A DNA stretch of 22,776 nt, from assembly GCA_900618425.1 (NCBI GenBank), contig UZAN01049112.1, positions 1 to 22,776 of the forward strand, given 5' to 3'. The notes under the pieces were generated by a model. The model was not told the DNA's origin and ran no database searches. It worked only from the letters and a program-made list of their open reading frames with translations. Of the stretch, positions 1 to 10,726 are shown piece by piece (positions within the stretch are counted from its first letter, which is position 1; each line of letters begins with the position of its first letter). A program made the position numbers and the translations under genes. Origin of the DNA: Echinostoma caproni. Lineage: Eukaryota; Platyhelminthes; Trematoda; Plagiorchiida; Echinostomatidae.

Positions 1-85
1 ATTTTCTGTAGTTGCAAAGTTAAATCCTGTAATCCACTCGCGATTTCCGTGGGAATCCAATAACCGTTTCTTGGTGCGTGCAAAC

Positions 86-655
86 TACTCACATTGTGAG
101 TATACCTCACAACACATTTAGATGATTGTTTCTTCCTCGGGAAACGAGATTGAAACGATAACTAAAGCGGTTTGTTCATTTGTTGAGGTTATTTTTCAAA
201 TAAAAATACTAACCGAGAATCAAGCTAGTGACAAACCATGCAATCTGCTTCGTGTTACTTGGCTGCCTTTGACACAGTAACATTCACCGAGCACGAATGT
301 ATCCTACAATAGTCCGTCAGTCCGTGATCTCCGAGTCCGTGTTTTAGCATCTCGCAGAAGATGTCTCACTTTCGTTTTTGATATTTGTCATTCTTCAAAA
401 GGCCTCAGTCCCATTGATGAACACTTACTGTACACTTGTTTTGTGTCTGTGATGGTAGAAAAGATGTTTTCATTCTTTGACTATTTTGAGACATAGTAAA
501 AGAGAAATTGTAGCTGTGGACACAGAACTACACGAGTCTAGTACAAGATCTTGAAACACCGAGTCCCACTCAACCATCGCGTCAAGACCGAAAGAAGGCA
601 CATGTCTGTAGTGATCGTAGTAGTGTTGTGAGATACTATTCACTTGTGAGTAGTA
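86..655. repeat. Segment bounded by inverted copies of a palindromic repeat (MITE-like)
   Basis: The left end (86-114) holds TACTCACA-T-TGTGAGTA followed by ACCTCACAACA. The right end (623-655) holds the same unit in reverse complement, GTGTTGTGAG then TATTCACTTGTGAGTAGTAC. A third copy, in the left-end orientation, lies at 4439-4469. The opposed copies about 570 bp apart could be terminal inverted repeats of a small non-autonomous DNA element. Similarity between the ends stops after about 33 bases and the interior has no recognisable coding sequence. No target duplication was established. It could equally be two independent insertions of one short repeat. Confidence 0.35.
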
Positions 656-896
656 CTCAAAAAGGGGTGCTCATTGGTTTCTTTTAATGACAAAAATACA
701 AGATCACCAAGCACCAAATAATATGTTTGGAAGAATAACTACCGATTGGTCTACACACTACCTTGTGTGCCGGCAAGAATTGAGATGGCATGTTTCTGAT
801 TAGGTTTTTGTGTCATTCATGCCAAATCACTGACATTTCATCTCTGATCCTCAATAAGGGAATGTCCCCAACCAGCACCGCCTTTTAGAATTATAT

Positions 897-1025
897 CATT
901 AGTATTAGTAATACGCACGGAACTCGGGACACTGACCACGTAACACAAATCACGGGACACTAATCAGGGATCAGCTATCATAAAAGCACTGGACCGCAAT
1001 GGCACTAGCACGCATTATCCCACGT
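897..1025. repeat. Dispersed direct repeat, copy A (cut by a scaffold n)
   Basis: This segment aligns with 2180-2320 in the same orientation. The last 43 bases (983-1025) are identical to 2278-2320, and the rest is similar with a gap of roughly 13 bases. The copy stops at the single n at 1026, so its true right end is unknown. It has no coding potential. It probably belongs to an interspersed repeat family. Confidence 0.75.
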
Positions 1026-1086
1026 NGCGAAACCGCATAGACACTCATACCTATTTATTGTCCTATTGTTCGAACCGGAAATAAGA
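1026..1086. other. Single-n scaffold join followed by a 60-mer shared with the central gap
   Basis: Position 1026 is n. The next 60 bases (1027-1086) are the exact reverse complement of the 60 bases at 11757-11816 and 12340-12399. All three copies diverge or meet n exactly at the 60-base boundary. This suggests a contig-end overlap in a de Bruijn assembly rather than a natural element edge, although the underlying sequence may also be repetitive. Confidence 0.7.
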
Positions 1087-1219
1087 TTCCTCAAACTTGG
1101 ATTGGAAAACCACGTAAAACTCCAGTCGGACAGACGGGAAAGTTCCGAAAATAGAGAAGCTGTCTATCGCTACCGAAATATTTCGGTTTCATTTCGTCAA
1201 AATGAAATTCTGACCTTCT

Positions 1220-1420
1220 GACCGCCATGGCTCAGTGGTTGAGGTAATCACTCTCACCAGGAGGTGCGTGTTTGAATAACACTACCACAATCTAACTTTC
1301 CCATTAAAGCGATAACAGAGTTGTCGGCTCACTGAAGAAAGTAGAAATGACCCGAATGAATAGCTTTTCATGAAACCAAAGGGCCTGGGAAACAAACTGG
1401 CCATATAAATGAAGTTTCGC
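1220..1420 (+). repeat. tRNA-like SINE remnant
   Basis: An exact Pol III A-box match (TGGCTCAGTGG, about 1229-1239) is followed about 40 bases later by a degenerate B box (GTGTTTGAATAAC, about 1268-1280). The order and spacing are those of a tRNA-derived SINE head. The following 140 bases are taken as the non-tRNA body by inference, and the 3' end is not defined. It is not a functional tRNA gene, because no acceptor stem pairs across it. Confidence 0.45.
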
Positions 1421-2179
1421 TGCATCACCTAGGATGCTTTACTGCATAAAAGACCATATTTAAAATCAAAACAACAGTACATCGGTTCTGTTTGATGTTC
1501 CGCCGGTAAGTCAGCAGCAAATAAGTTACACAAGTTGTTCACTATAAAAATAGGAACGGACCTACCACAAAATAAATAAGCTATTCATCATTGAAACAGA
1601 TAGGCTGGGCAGTTAGTAAATGTAATAAAACAGTCGCATCAATCGTTTCCAATATCGGGATTTTTCCTAGAACGACTGTTTTGTCCAATTCAATGAACTA
1701 GTGACAAATTATGTACAATTCTGTCTGAATCCTCAGATGTGCCAGTGTAGGCACAAAAAAGACGAAAAAAGAATATACCGTATTGATGATATCAGCGAAT
1801 AACACGTTCTTACTGATAACTAGTAGGATTTTGACCTCAGCTGATTGTGAAGCTTTCAGTAAACTAAAATTATTATCTTTGTGACACTCCTAAACAGTTC
1901 TAAACGGGGATTGTTCTTTCGGTAATCGCAATCTACAATAATGAAGATTTTATTGACTGTATTACTTTTGGAATGCATTAAACTTATCACACACCACGAG
2001 AACCGGCTTGCGATAGACTCGGAAACCCAACCGGTATAACTATCGCCAGGTTTGCTCCACGTAGCACTCAAATACAGATTCTTGAATCAGAAGTAACTTG
2101 GAGTAAATTGGCAGCCATCTTCGGATCAGGGGTGTAGGTATCCCGATAAGACACAGTAGCGGTGGTGTAATGGTCGTAG

Positions 2180-2320
2180 TAGTGGCAGTAGTAATGCGTA
2201 CTAGACTCGGAATACAAACCACGTAATACGACTCACGGGACACTAATGAAGGATGGGCTATCACGGATTGGATCACGAAAGCACTGGACCGCAATGGCAC
2301 TAGCACGCATTATCCCACGT
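2180..2320. repeat. Dispersed direct repeat, copy B
   Basis: This is the fuller partner of 897-1025. It shares the motifs CACGGGACACTAAT and ACCACGTAA, and a perfect 43-base block at 2278-2320. It is preceded by a TAGTGG/TAGTAA-rich stretch (about 2158-2200). Open frames read across it on the minus strand are chance products of the repeat. Confidence 0.7.
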
Positions 2321-4438
2321 GACTGAGACACGAGGAAAAGGCCGCAGGAGTGGTAATTCATTTAGTCGAAGAAATGAGGGCGATTAAATAAGATGTACAA
2401 AAGAAGATCATTGGTTATCTAGGCTTCCACCAATCGCAGTCCAGTATTGCTTGCATCATTCTGCTTCTGTCTGGACTGCACTGTCTCGGATTGGCTGGTA
2501 CAATCTGCCTATAGTGTTTAGTCAGAAGCAGTGACACGTACGCTCGTCATTGACGTCACCTTTCAAATTTGAATGATCGCAGTTGTCCAACAACTGTAAC
2601 GCTTTGCTCCAGGGTAGGCATCATCTAGTAGGCCTGGGTTGCCATAATGTTGTAAGATGTTAATATTTCTTTCAGTCTGATCAATCGCTGAGGTAAAACA
2701 AACCAGCATATGCATACAGCACACTAGATCCTACGGAACGACCGTGTACAGATAGACATGAGTCACTAAAATTAAAAACATTAGGTGAACACCTTGGAAA
2801 GTGAACTAACTGCATCAACAACTTTTTTTTTGGGGGGGGGGCGGCACAAAATGAGCTGATGTGCTGAGATGCAATGAAATGATACGACTAGTAGGACATC
2901 ATTAATTCAATTCCTTGTTTCGAATCTGCTGTCAACGAGTTGCGCTTTTCAGCGACATTAAAACTCGCACTGGGCGGAACATCTTTACAAAATATGCTTG
3001 TTCTGCGGTACTCGGGAAATGAGCCATACATATCAAGTTAGCAGATCACAACGAACAACTCACGGGAAAGTAATTGCCTATATTAGAAGAGTTTTGTTGT
3101 TAGAAGTGTTTGTTTTAGTGCATCACTTTGTTCGTTCATCAAGCACAATATCGATCAGCGAGCTCCATGACAGAAACCCGTCACTTTCGTGTATCCGTAC
3201 CTGAGGTGTATGAAACGACTAAATACATAGGCAATGTAAAATATGACCTTGTCTGTCGGCATTACGAGGGCTACTGTTGTTGTCGTTCATTTGCAAGAGA
3301 AGATAGTCGCGCTCACACAAAAATCAGATCACCTATCGTCTGTGAAAGAAAGCAAGGCGATCTATCAGAACAAAGTATGCGCAACGAGTGCGGCACCTTC
3401 CCCTATTAGTCTCTCTCGCATCATATTTGAAAGTGTCGAACCTAATTTCTCCAGAGAATCCATAATCGTTATCGGATTTATGCGTTTATGATGGGCACGA
3501 TGAAACCCGTGAAGAAAAGCTTCAGTTTTTGTCAGACTACAATCAGCTCCAGGGCGGGCACCTATCAATAACCAAAAAATAGATTTGAGGAGTGAATCTT
3601 CTGAGCTTGCCTGAATTTTCTCAAGGGCTGAGTTCATTTTGAGTTCTGTTGAACAGCCGGAGCGAGTTTGAATTCCCTTTCACAATACCTTTGGTGACAT
3701 TTTTTGCAGTTGATTTTGCAATTTATAATTTAAGGCCTGCTGCTGAATTCAGAAGTCCAGATGTTATTTCGATGACGACTTTTACAAAGCAACTGACAAT
3801 CTCAAATCACTAGCATACCAGAATGATAGAAGAACTTAACTTGGTTGGTAATGAAAACTTAACGTATTGATTGCTCAACTCAGCAGACAGGCCTAAGCGA
3901 AAACATGTTCTAATTGCACTCAAGATTGTCGCTCTACCCATTAAAAAAGTGGTTAATGTAAATCTAGATGACCACGTCAATGAAGTGCCGATGATGATAA
4001 GTAGCATGAGGTAGGGAAAAGCTGGGCTGTGGTTGATTATCTAATCGGTGTACATGAATCTTGTTATGTCGTAGAAACAGAAGAACTGAATGCTTTCTGA
4101 ACCGCGTCTTGTCGAAATTGTTCAGCATGCTGAAATAAGCAATGCTGGAATTTTTACCGGATCTTTGAGAGTTGCGCGAACGATACTGCCCCCAGTTTTT
4201 CTTGTTTCTATCATGTCAACGTATGTCTTTTCATACTGTTCTGACTAGTACAGTGGGAGTTCAGTGGAATTTGACGAATAAACTAATTATAGCTCAAGCG
4301 ACAGTTGCTTTTGTGGAGCAACAATCATCTGGAGTTGCACGTGATTTAGTCTTACTCCCACTGTTACAATTCCACAAGGCGGTGCCTGGACGAGGATATT
4401 GTTTACTGTAGATTACAGTTAGGATATCGATATCGTAC
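2321..4438. other. Unassigned, no supportable gene
   Basis: No recognisable protein, RNA gene or complete element was found. Open frames of 65-93 codons at 2998-3637, on both strands, match nothing I know and overlap one another. Small structures seen here are a T9G10 homopolymer step at 2823-2841, a CAGTTGT-CCA-ACAACTG inverted repeat near 2580, a perfect 12-base palindrome GATATCGATATC at 4423-4434, and an 11-base inverted repeat pairing 4250-4260 with 4354-4364. Confidence 0.5.
2823..2841. repeat. T9-G10 homopolymer junction
   Basis: Nine T are followed directly by ten G. Such runs are prone to sequencing and replication slippage, so the lengths may not be exact. The G run could support intermolecular quadruplexes, but a single run cannot form one alone. 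Confidence 0.9.
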
Positions 4439-4469
4439 TACTCACAAATGTGAGTATTATTTCACAACA
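4439..4469 (+). repeat. Third copy of the palindromic dispersed repeat
   Basis: TACTCACA-AA-TGTGAGTA is a perfect 8-base inverted repeat with a two-base spacer. It is followed by TTATTTCACAACA. It matches 86-114 in the same orientation and 623-655 in reverse. No opposed partner was found near it, so if it is an element end the other end is lost or outside view. Confidence 0.6.
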
Positions 4470-4595
4470 ATGCTAAAGAGCAATATGATTCCCTCGTCAT
4501 CGGATTCGCATTCTCTGCAAGTGTTCTTCTTTAAACCATGAAATCGAACAATTGCTTTTGCTTACTAAAAACTTCGAGATATTTTAGCTTTAGTG

Positions 4596-4598
<3 letters not shown>

Positions 4599-4642
<44 letters not shown>
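4599..4642. repeat. (AT)22 dinucleotide microsatellite
   Basis: Uninterrupted AT dinucleotides span 44 bases. The tract is self-complementary and can extrude a cruciform. Its length is likely to be polymorphic. Confidence 0.97.
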
Positions 4643-4644
<2 letters not shown>

Positions 4645-5065
4645 CAACGCGAACCAACATGCACGTGTCACTGTTATTTGAATATACCGTCAGGAATCGA
4701 TCGGTGAATATTACTCAGTTGCAAAGTGCTTAATGTGCATTCATTGAAACCTGAGTCACACCGTGCTACGAAATGCATGCCACCGGATGAAAACCATTAC
4801 AAAATTGTGTAGCATGTTCTCTTGTGCGCTCCTCTCAAAGCCGACCCGAGGCAATCACAGTGTAGATTACTCTCTCTCTCTAACGTTTGCGCTAGACAAG
4901 GGAAGTGGCACTAGAGGTTGTCGACTGCGAGTGAGCGTGTTGTTTTCTAAGTTGAGCACGTGCATGATTATTTTGTAACTGGAACGGATAAAATAGCCAT
5001 TTTCGCTTGTCAATTATTAACTAGGTTTTCGAGTAAGAAATAGGGAAATCGTGTTTGTTCAAGAG

Positions 5066-5099
5066 GGAGGCGATCAATGGTGAACTGAGGATCACCTCC
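5066..5099. other. Imperfect 10-base hairpin
   Basis: GGAGGCGATC (5066-5075) and GATCACCTCC (5090-5099) pair in nine of ten positions, and the tenth would be G:U in RNA. The loop is 14 bases. No downstream T tract or gene context points to a terminator or small RNA. It may be a chance structure or a MITE core. Confidence 0.3.
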
Positions 5100-5559
5100 T
5101 ATGCCGTAATAAGCACTATAACCGAAGTTAGTTGATCGATGGATCGGGAGTATTGTCGATGATAAAGATTTAATGATTATTTCTAGTTGTGATACTTTTC
5201 AATATGGCCTTTGAAACACTAATAACTCTGAACTTGATCGATTTCAGATTTTTGATTTATAAAAGACACTGGTAAATTTACGGAATGTTTCAACTTATCC
5301 AGTAAAATATTTCGGAACTTCGGAATAAAAATTTGTATTCTGCTAGGGGGGAAAAAGAGTTCAAAATCTCAATTAGCTTTACTGGTGTTTTACGTAATAC
5401 ACACAATCATGCTACCTTAGATAGAATTTGTTCTATGACTGGATATTACAGAATATAATGTTGACATCATATTCATGTGTGTTAGAGGTCAACGGACTAG
5501 CAAAAATGGGGATTCCAGTGTTGATTTATCACTGCAGAACAATTCTATCGCATCATTAC

Positions 5560-5870
5560 AAGACAGCGTAAATCAGTTGGCAATCGACACAGTCCGCAGT
5601 GCGGTTGGTTTACCCACCGAATGTCAGTTTTCGGACAATAAACTATGTAGTCAACGTGATTTTCTTGGATTAAGTATCCTATATTATATGATGAATTCGT
5701 CGTGTAAATGTGGCTTGAGCTGAAAACCTGGAAGTACTTTACAGCTATTTCGACCTGGTTGGATCTCATCAGCAGTGCAAATCCATCGACTCAACTGGGG
5801 ATCGAACCCGGGACCTCACAGGTAGAATGTAATCATAATACTCACTCGGTAGCTGATCAGACTGTTTCTC
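5560..5870 (-). repeat. SINE-like repeat with perfect B box
   Basis: Read on the minus strand, 5809-5797 is GGGTTCGATCCCC, a perfect tRNA T-arm/B-box core, in the setting AGGTCCCGGGTTCGATC. About 40 bases upstream of it is only a weak A-box-like stretch (AGCTACCGAGTGAG). The following sequence, to about 5560, appears to be the SINE body. This explains why overlapping open frames on both strands here end in low-complexity nonsense. The boundaries are approximate. A full tRNA gene is excluded because the arms do not fold. Confidence 0.5.
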
Positions 5871-7668
5871 ATTTTGAGTATATACTTGATATAGCACAAC
5901 CCACCTTGGCAAGCCTGTTACGAGTATCGGTCCTCCCTCAACTCAGTCCTAGCCTATGTGTTTTGACTCGGTTGGAAACTTTTACATCCTGACTATTTGT
6001 TGTATGAGGATATTTTATATCAATTTTCAAGTGTCTACGAATATCAGGATTTCCGGGCTCTATTATGACTGCTTTCAAACACACTTCACTTAACTCATAC
6101 TCAATACAATTTGTGACATTTTAAACAAGGACAGATTTTACTGGTTATTCTGTTGCTGCACGTAATCGCCGAATTGATTCTGACAAACTCGCAAGCACTT
6201 GATCTTCAACAGTGCAGTAAAATCCGGTTCCCTGAAAAGTTCACTTAATGTAGCTGTTCTAGCACAGATTGTAATTGTTTTTTCTCCGGTCGTATTCGGA
6301 TAAGTCTATCAGTTTTGATCAGCCCAAAACACATCTCTATTGTTGCACCGAGCAATCTTAATGGACCATTACAAGTCATACCAATCGATAAACCAATTTG
6401 TCTGCGTTCTCAGCTCTAATCCCTCTCTCACCCCCTCCTCAGTGAATCATATCACTTACTGTTTCAGCGTTAAGTAACTAGAAGAGAGACACAAACCTCA
6501 ACTCGTTCAACCCGTTCGTCGGGCAAATGAATCCATCGAATGTTGTTTGACTCAAATATGATTTTGCAGGCCTGGACATTTTTATCAATTAGGTAATAAA
6601 ACTGAATGCGCAACCAAAGTTCAGTTCCGAAAATCCGTGTAATCATACAAAAAATGACACATCAAATATTGGTATCTAAGCTATCACAACTGACTACAGG
6701 TTCCTGTTTATTGGTCTTCTTAGTTGAATGCTCAATCAGGGATGCGTAATTTACGCCGCTTTCTTCGAATCCGATGTGATGTCCTCCGCATGGAACGCAT
6801 AGCTCAGTGGATGCTGTCCACTCCATCATATTTCATCATCTTGCAAGGTATTGCACTGCATTACATCTTGTTACATTGTACTGATGTGTGCAAGTGCCAG
6901 CTTCTAGTTTTACTTAAAAACCACAATGCCGTTAGACTGAGGGGACGGAAATACCGAATGACTGTGATCTGTAAAGGTCAATCAATGAAAACAAAATGGG
7001 GGATTATTCACAAAACTTTACAACCAGTTCCACCAAAGCACTTTTAGGTAGAACTGATAGAACTCGGGTCACATATAGTATACTGTTAGACCTCGAAAAA
7101 TATCCATAGAGGATAGTAAGTAGTAAAAAGTGAACCTTGTTGTGCTCTCTACACTCGACAATCAATTACGCTCACGTAAACACAGATATCGCGGACAGTC
7201 AAATCAATNGCACGTGACTATTTTATGCGCACTGAAATGAATCAATTAAGTGGCTTGAATTTGCTTTCATTCAATGCCCGTTCGCATTTGCCACTTGCTT
7301 CTCTTATTTAAACCTGTAAAGTCATTTGTTTCGTATAATAATCGGGAAGTATATTCCATCCCCCGACGGGCCGCGTTCCTTCAGTTACTTCGAGCACCTG
7401 TAGTCTCCGTATCCAGTTCTATGCATTAAGGTCCATTAATGACACTTTAGATAAAACAAAGTGGTCGGGTGTGAATTGAAAAATCATGATGATAGCCATC
7501 ATAATGGAATATAAGAAACGAATGCCCTCAAATTAAGAGTATTATGTTTGAGTCACTCCATTCGACTGTTCATAGGTATCAGTCACTGTTGATGGTGTTG
7601 GAAGTAGTTTTCACTTCTTGGGAGATCGTTAAATCCCTAACAGATAAATAAATTTATATGCGATAGAA
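5871..7668. other. Unassigned, no supportable gene
   Basis: I see no recognisable protein or RNA gene. A TAGCTCAGTGG A-box match lies near 6802 but has no B box at a suitable distance. The 107-codon open frame at 6724-7047 has no recognisable domain and no splice signals that would make it convincing. There is a single n at 7209, another low-confidence join. Confidence 0.5.
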
Positions 7669-7747
7669 AAATCTGTGATGACCAACAAAGAGCACTGAAC
7701 AGCTGTTTCGTCCTGTTCGTCAACAGTGCATACTTTTGTGTCCCTGT
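7669..7747 (-). repeat. SINE tail, inverted copy 1
   Basis: On the minus strand this reads AGGGACAC...GACGAAACAGCTG...CAGTGCTCTTTGTTGGTCATCACAGAT. It is a diverged copy of 7995-8079 in the opposite orientation. The sequence beyond it, to about 7810, has a B-box-like core (AAGGTTCGCAGTTCC on the minus strand). This suggests a tRNA-derived head and makes the whole insertion a minus-strand SINE of roughly 140 bases. Confidence 0.6.
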
Positions 7748-7994
7748 TTGAACTGGAACTGCGAACCTTTGGGTTGGAAGTCAAATATAAACGCATTTGA
7801 CTAGCGGTGAAATAATGATCTCTCCAGGAATGAAACCCACACCCAGTACCATCAACAATGCCTGGTGTTTTTGAACAGTCAGATGGGCTAGTCCAAACGT
7901 GAGATTCTTAAATGATTGATCCATGCGCGCAAGGCGATGACCGTTGATTGTGTCGCTCAGGATTAAGAGTGTGAACTCACAAAACCGAGTCCTG

Positions 7995-8079
7995 ACAGGG
8001 ACACCAAATGTACGCACTGCTAACGAGTCCCTAACGAGACGAAACAGCTGTCCAGTGCTCTTTTTTTGGTTATCACAAA
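7995..8079 (+). repeat. SINE tail, inverted copy 2
   Basis: This is the plus-strand partner of copy 1, sharing GACGAAACAGCTGT and CAGTGCTCTTTTTTTGGTTATCACA. The two copies point away from each other with about 250 bases between them. The 108-codon minus-strand and 68-codon plus-strand frames across this interval are products of the repeat, not genes. A transcript crossing both copies could fold into a long imperfect duplex. Confidence 0.6.
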
Positions 8080-10227
8080 TCTTCCCATTGCAACTGAAAG
8101 TCCTCAAACCCTACTTTCTTCCTTTTGCGTGCCCCTCAAGTGCCCCTTGATCGATTTGATCCCCATTGGTGAAATGTAATCGCATCGTTATGTGTTCATC
8201 AAGTTACTTCGATTATACAGATACTACTTGCTTAATGCGATCGAATTTCGCCTATTCCTCATGAAATACCTGAGACGTTTATTGATAAGGGTATATTAAT
8301 GTGTCGCCAAGTGTAGCACTGAAAAACCGACAACTTTAGATATGTTTTCGATGTTTTACAAAATCATACGCCTCTAAAACTCAGAACAATTATGCCTATT
8401 AACATAAATGAACACCATAAACTAAATCCGTTCATCAAACATCTTGTGTGATGGTACTGATCGATCGGCTCCATTGTTGAGCGACAATCAGTTTTTCCAA
8501 ATCGAACAATCTAAAATACCAGTCACACACTGACCTTGAGCTTTCCTTGATTGACTTGATTTCACGGAATGATGCCAACTTTATCGATCCATGTGTAGCT
8601 TTCTGACTAAATAAGCGGTTAGCGGTTAGATCGCGATAGACCAATATGGTCTGCGGTCAAATGTGTTCGGATAAAGGCAACGTAATATGAACTTCACTAC
8701 TGTTCGGTGGAAATATCACAGTCACGTGACGATTTCATCAGTTGTGGATTAGTTTTACTGTGCGTAGGTGTCAGGCAGTTGCATTTCGCGTGGGGATAAA
8801 ATTCTAACAAGAGAGGTTCGAAAGAAACGAATCACTTGATTGCTGGTCTCTCATTCGCATCATCAATGCAGCCACTTACAGTTTTGCACCGTCTTCTCAA
8901 ATTTAGAAGAACGGTGGCTTCAGGTTGCTCAAGGGTACATGTGATCAGTTAACTGACATTTTAAGTGGCCAGAATGCAGGGTCCACAGAAATAAATTGAT
9001 GTAGGCGAATCAGACCGGACACAACAAACTTTGGGATAAAATGCGCCTGGATGAAATTAAAGGATGAAACTAATATTGCAAATTTCGCACCTTTCTAATG
9101 TATCCCATTATTGGTTTTACGGAATGCAGCGTGAATCTCTTGATGGTTAATTGTCTTTGCAAATAGAACATATACTTAGTGAGTTGGTGGCATGTGATTG
9201 TGGTGTGAATAGATAAAAAAGAATCATTCTAGTATAAACCGGCCGTATGATAATCTTGGTTCTCTTCCCATTCATTTTAATCAAGTCCCTCTGTTGGGTA
9301 CATAAAATTTACTGTAAATCTTTTCCTTTGCACACAATACTCATATCAGTTGTAATGAGGTTGTGCATTTCTATTTATTTGGGTGGTCTTTTGCATCTTT
9401 TAGATGTTACTCAGTTTTACCACAGACTTTAACACATTCGTGTGTGGGCATAATCGATGAATGTTTGTTCAGACTTGATGAATCAGAATAATGGGTCTAG
9501 AAGATTCCTGAAGGTCACTTTCCTTGAAAATTTAGGTAAGTGCAGTCACGATCTAGAGCGCATTGACCTGCTATCCATTCCACGAAGTTTAGTGACATCT
9601 AGTGATAACGGTGAAAATAGGACTATACGGAATACAGTACAAACGCTTGCGTGAGTTTCGATTGGTTTTTCCAGTTTCAACTAATGAGCCTTCGCTAATC
9701 ACATTATTAATTCCATTCTTGTCATGAATTGTCTGCCACATTCGGGGCATCGTACCTGCGTTTTAGCGTTACACATTTTGGTTAGCAACTACCGCTGAAA
9801 ATTTAATTGCTTGTGTTCCTCGGTGGCATGCTTTCAGATCCTGATATTTTATTTGGTATCGTTCTTTCATGCACTCATATTGGCATCTCAAAGTATTCTT
9901 TTTATAACGAGAATAACATTCACGCGGTTGATTATTGTTTATCATTTTGCATCAGATAATACAATCCAATTTGATATTTTCGAGTACGACCTTTTTAATT
10001 TTTAACAATTAGAGAAATTTCTTGAATATTTCAATTCAAAAGAAGAGTGCCTCAGGCATTCTCGTGCCATACTTTTCACTGTTCATTACAAAACCGGTAG
10101 CTGTGAATCAGTTATGCACTGTATCTCGCCGCTTTAATGAACCGACTGACCTTTACTATTTATTTTTAGATAAAATGCAGTTGTTCTGTCGTACATAGTC
10201 AAGCCTCCTATGTGACATTGAGTTTTC
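8080..10227. other. Mostly unassigned; one weak exon candidate inside
   Basis: No gene was recognised. Open frames are all under 70 codons and unrecognised. The region is AT-rich, especially 9240-10030, with long T-rich plus-strand stretches that give hydrophobic pseudo-peptides. The only element of note is the 63-base candidate exon at 9473-9535, listed separately. Confidence 0.45.
9473..9535 (+). other. Candidate 63-base symmetric exon
   Basis: ATGTTTGTTCAG provides an acceptor ending at 9472, and TTTAG|GTAAGTG provides a near-perfect donor after 9535. The enclosed 63 bases are open in one frame. They begin and end in the same codon phase (phase 1), so the exon could be included or skipped without changing the frame. 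It encodes about 21 residues rich in N, L and basic residues, with no recognisable domain. Trematodes are known for genes made of many such short symmetric exons. Two splice-site matches alone occur by chance fairly often, so this is weak. Confidence 0.22.
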
Positions 10228-10440
10228 TATTATTATTGTTATTATTCTTAATGTGACTGTGCGCGTGATAGAAAACCGAATACGGGCAGAATCTCGGCCT
10301 GGATCGGAACGGTCGAAGGATAGCGGGTTCTCCCTCTGGAGAGGGTAAACCGGAAATCTGTAAAAGAGAAAAGGGAAAACCACCAGTAACCGAAAGTTCC
10401 AATGAGACTCGAACATAATTCACACTCCAACTGAATGTCA
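10228..10440 (-). repeat. 3'-tail-like retroposon fragment with AAT-rich end
   Basis: Read on the minus strand, a comparatively GC-rich body of about 180 bases (TTTCCGGTTTACCCTCTCC, then GGCCGAGATTCTGCCCG) ends in CAGTCACATTAAGAATAATAACAATAATAATAG. A simple-sequence tail after a GC-richer body is the usual form of the 3' end of a non-LTR retrotransposon or SINE. No reverse transcriptase lies upstream of it, so it would be a 5'-truncated copy. The 86- to 95-codon minus-strand frames with an N-rich end are translations of this tail. Confidence 0.45.
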
Positions 10441-10470
10441 AGTCTCTAAGGTTGTTATGTTTTATTAAGT

Positions 10471-10500
10471 ATAATAATAATAATAATAATAACAATAAAA
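10471..10500. repeat. (ATA)n microsatellite
   Basis: ATA repeats run to about 10491 and continue imperfectly to 10500. With the opposite ATT-rich tract at 10228-10250 they frame the repeat body at 10251-10440. Confidence 0.9.
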
Positions 10501-10726
10501 AACATGAAATTCATTAGTGAGTTCCAATATACACTCTACAGCCACATGGATATTTGCAATGGGCCAGCTGGAGAAAAAGTAGTTACTTAACTGTTATTTT
10601 TGAGAGAACGATGAAGAATGGTTTTAGTGGTGTGGTTCACGGTCCCTGTGCATTTTCGAAGGATTTATTTGCCTACATCGACCAGACTTTATGTTCTAAA
10701 GGATTACATATTTATTTTTTGCTTCT

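Noticed and set aside
2040..2306. 88-codon minus-strand frame
   Set aside because: It overlaps the dispersed repeat at 2180-2320, and its Thr-rich part is a triplet-like tract of that repeat.
2676..2692. 17-base micro-exon between TTTCTTTCAG and GTAAAACA
   Set aside because: It is not a multiple of three and the donor is weak. It is too short to support without transcript data.
3243..3637. Overlapping plus (82 and 93 codons) and minus (90 codons) frames
   Set aside because: They compete on opposite strands, none is recognised, and no good splice sites choose between them.
6793..6860. Possible tRNA or SINE head from an A-box match (TAGCTCAGTGG)
   Set aside because: There is no B box at 30-60 bases and no cloverleaf pairing.
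7781..8107. 108-codon minus-strand frame
   Set aside because: It lies across the inverted SINE pair and has no recognisable domain.
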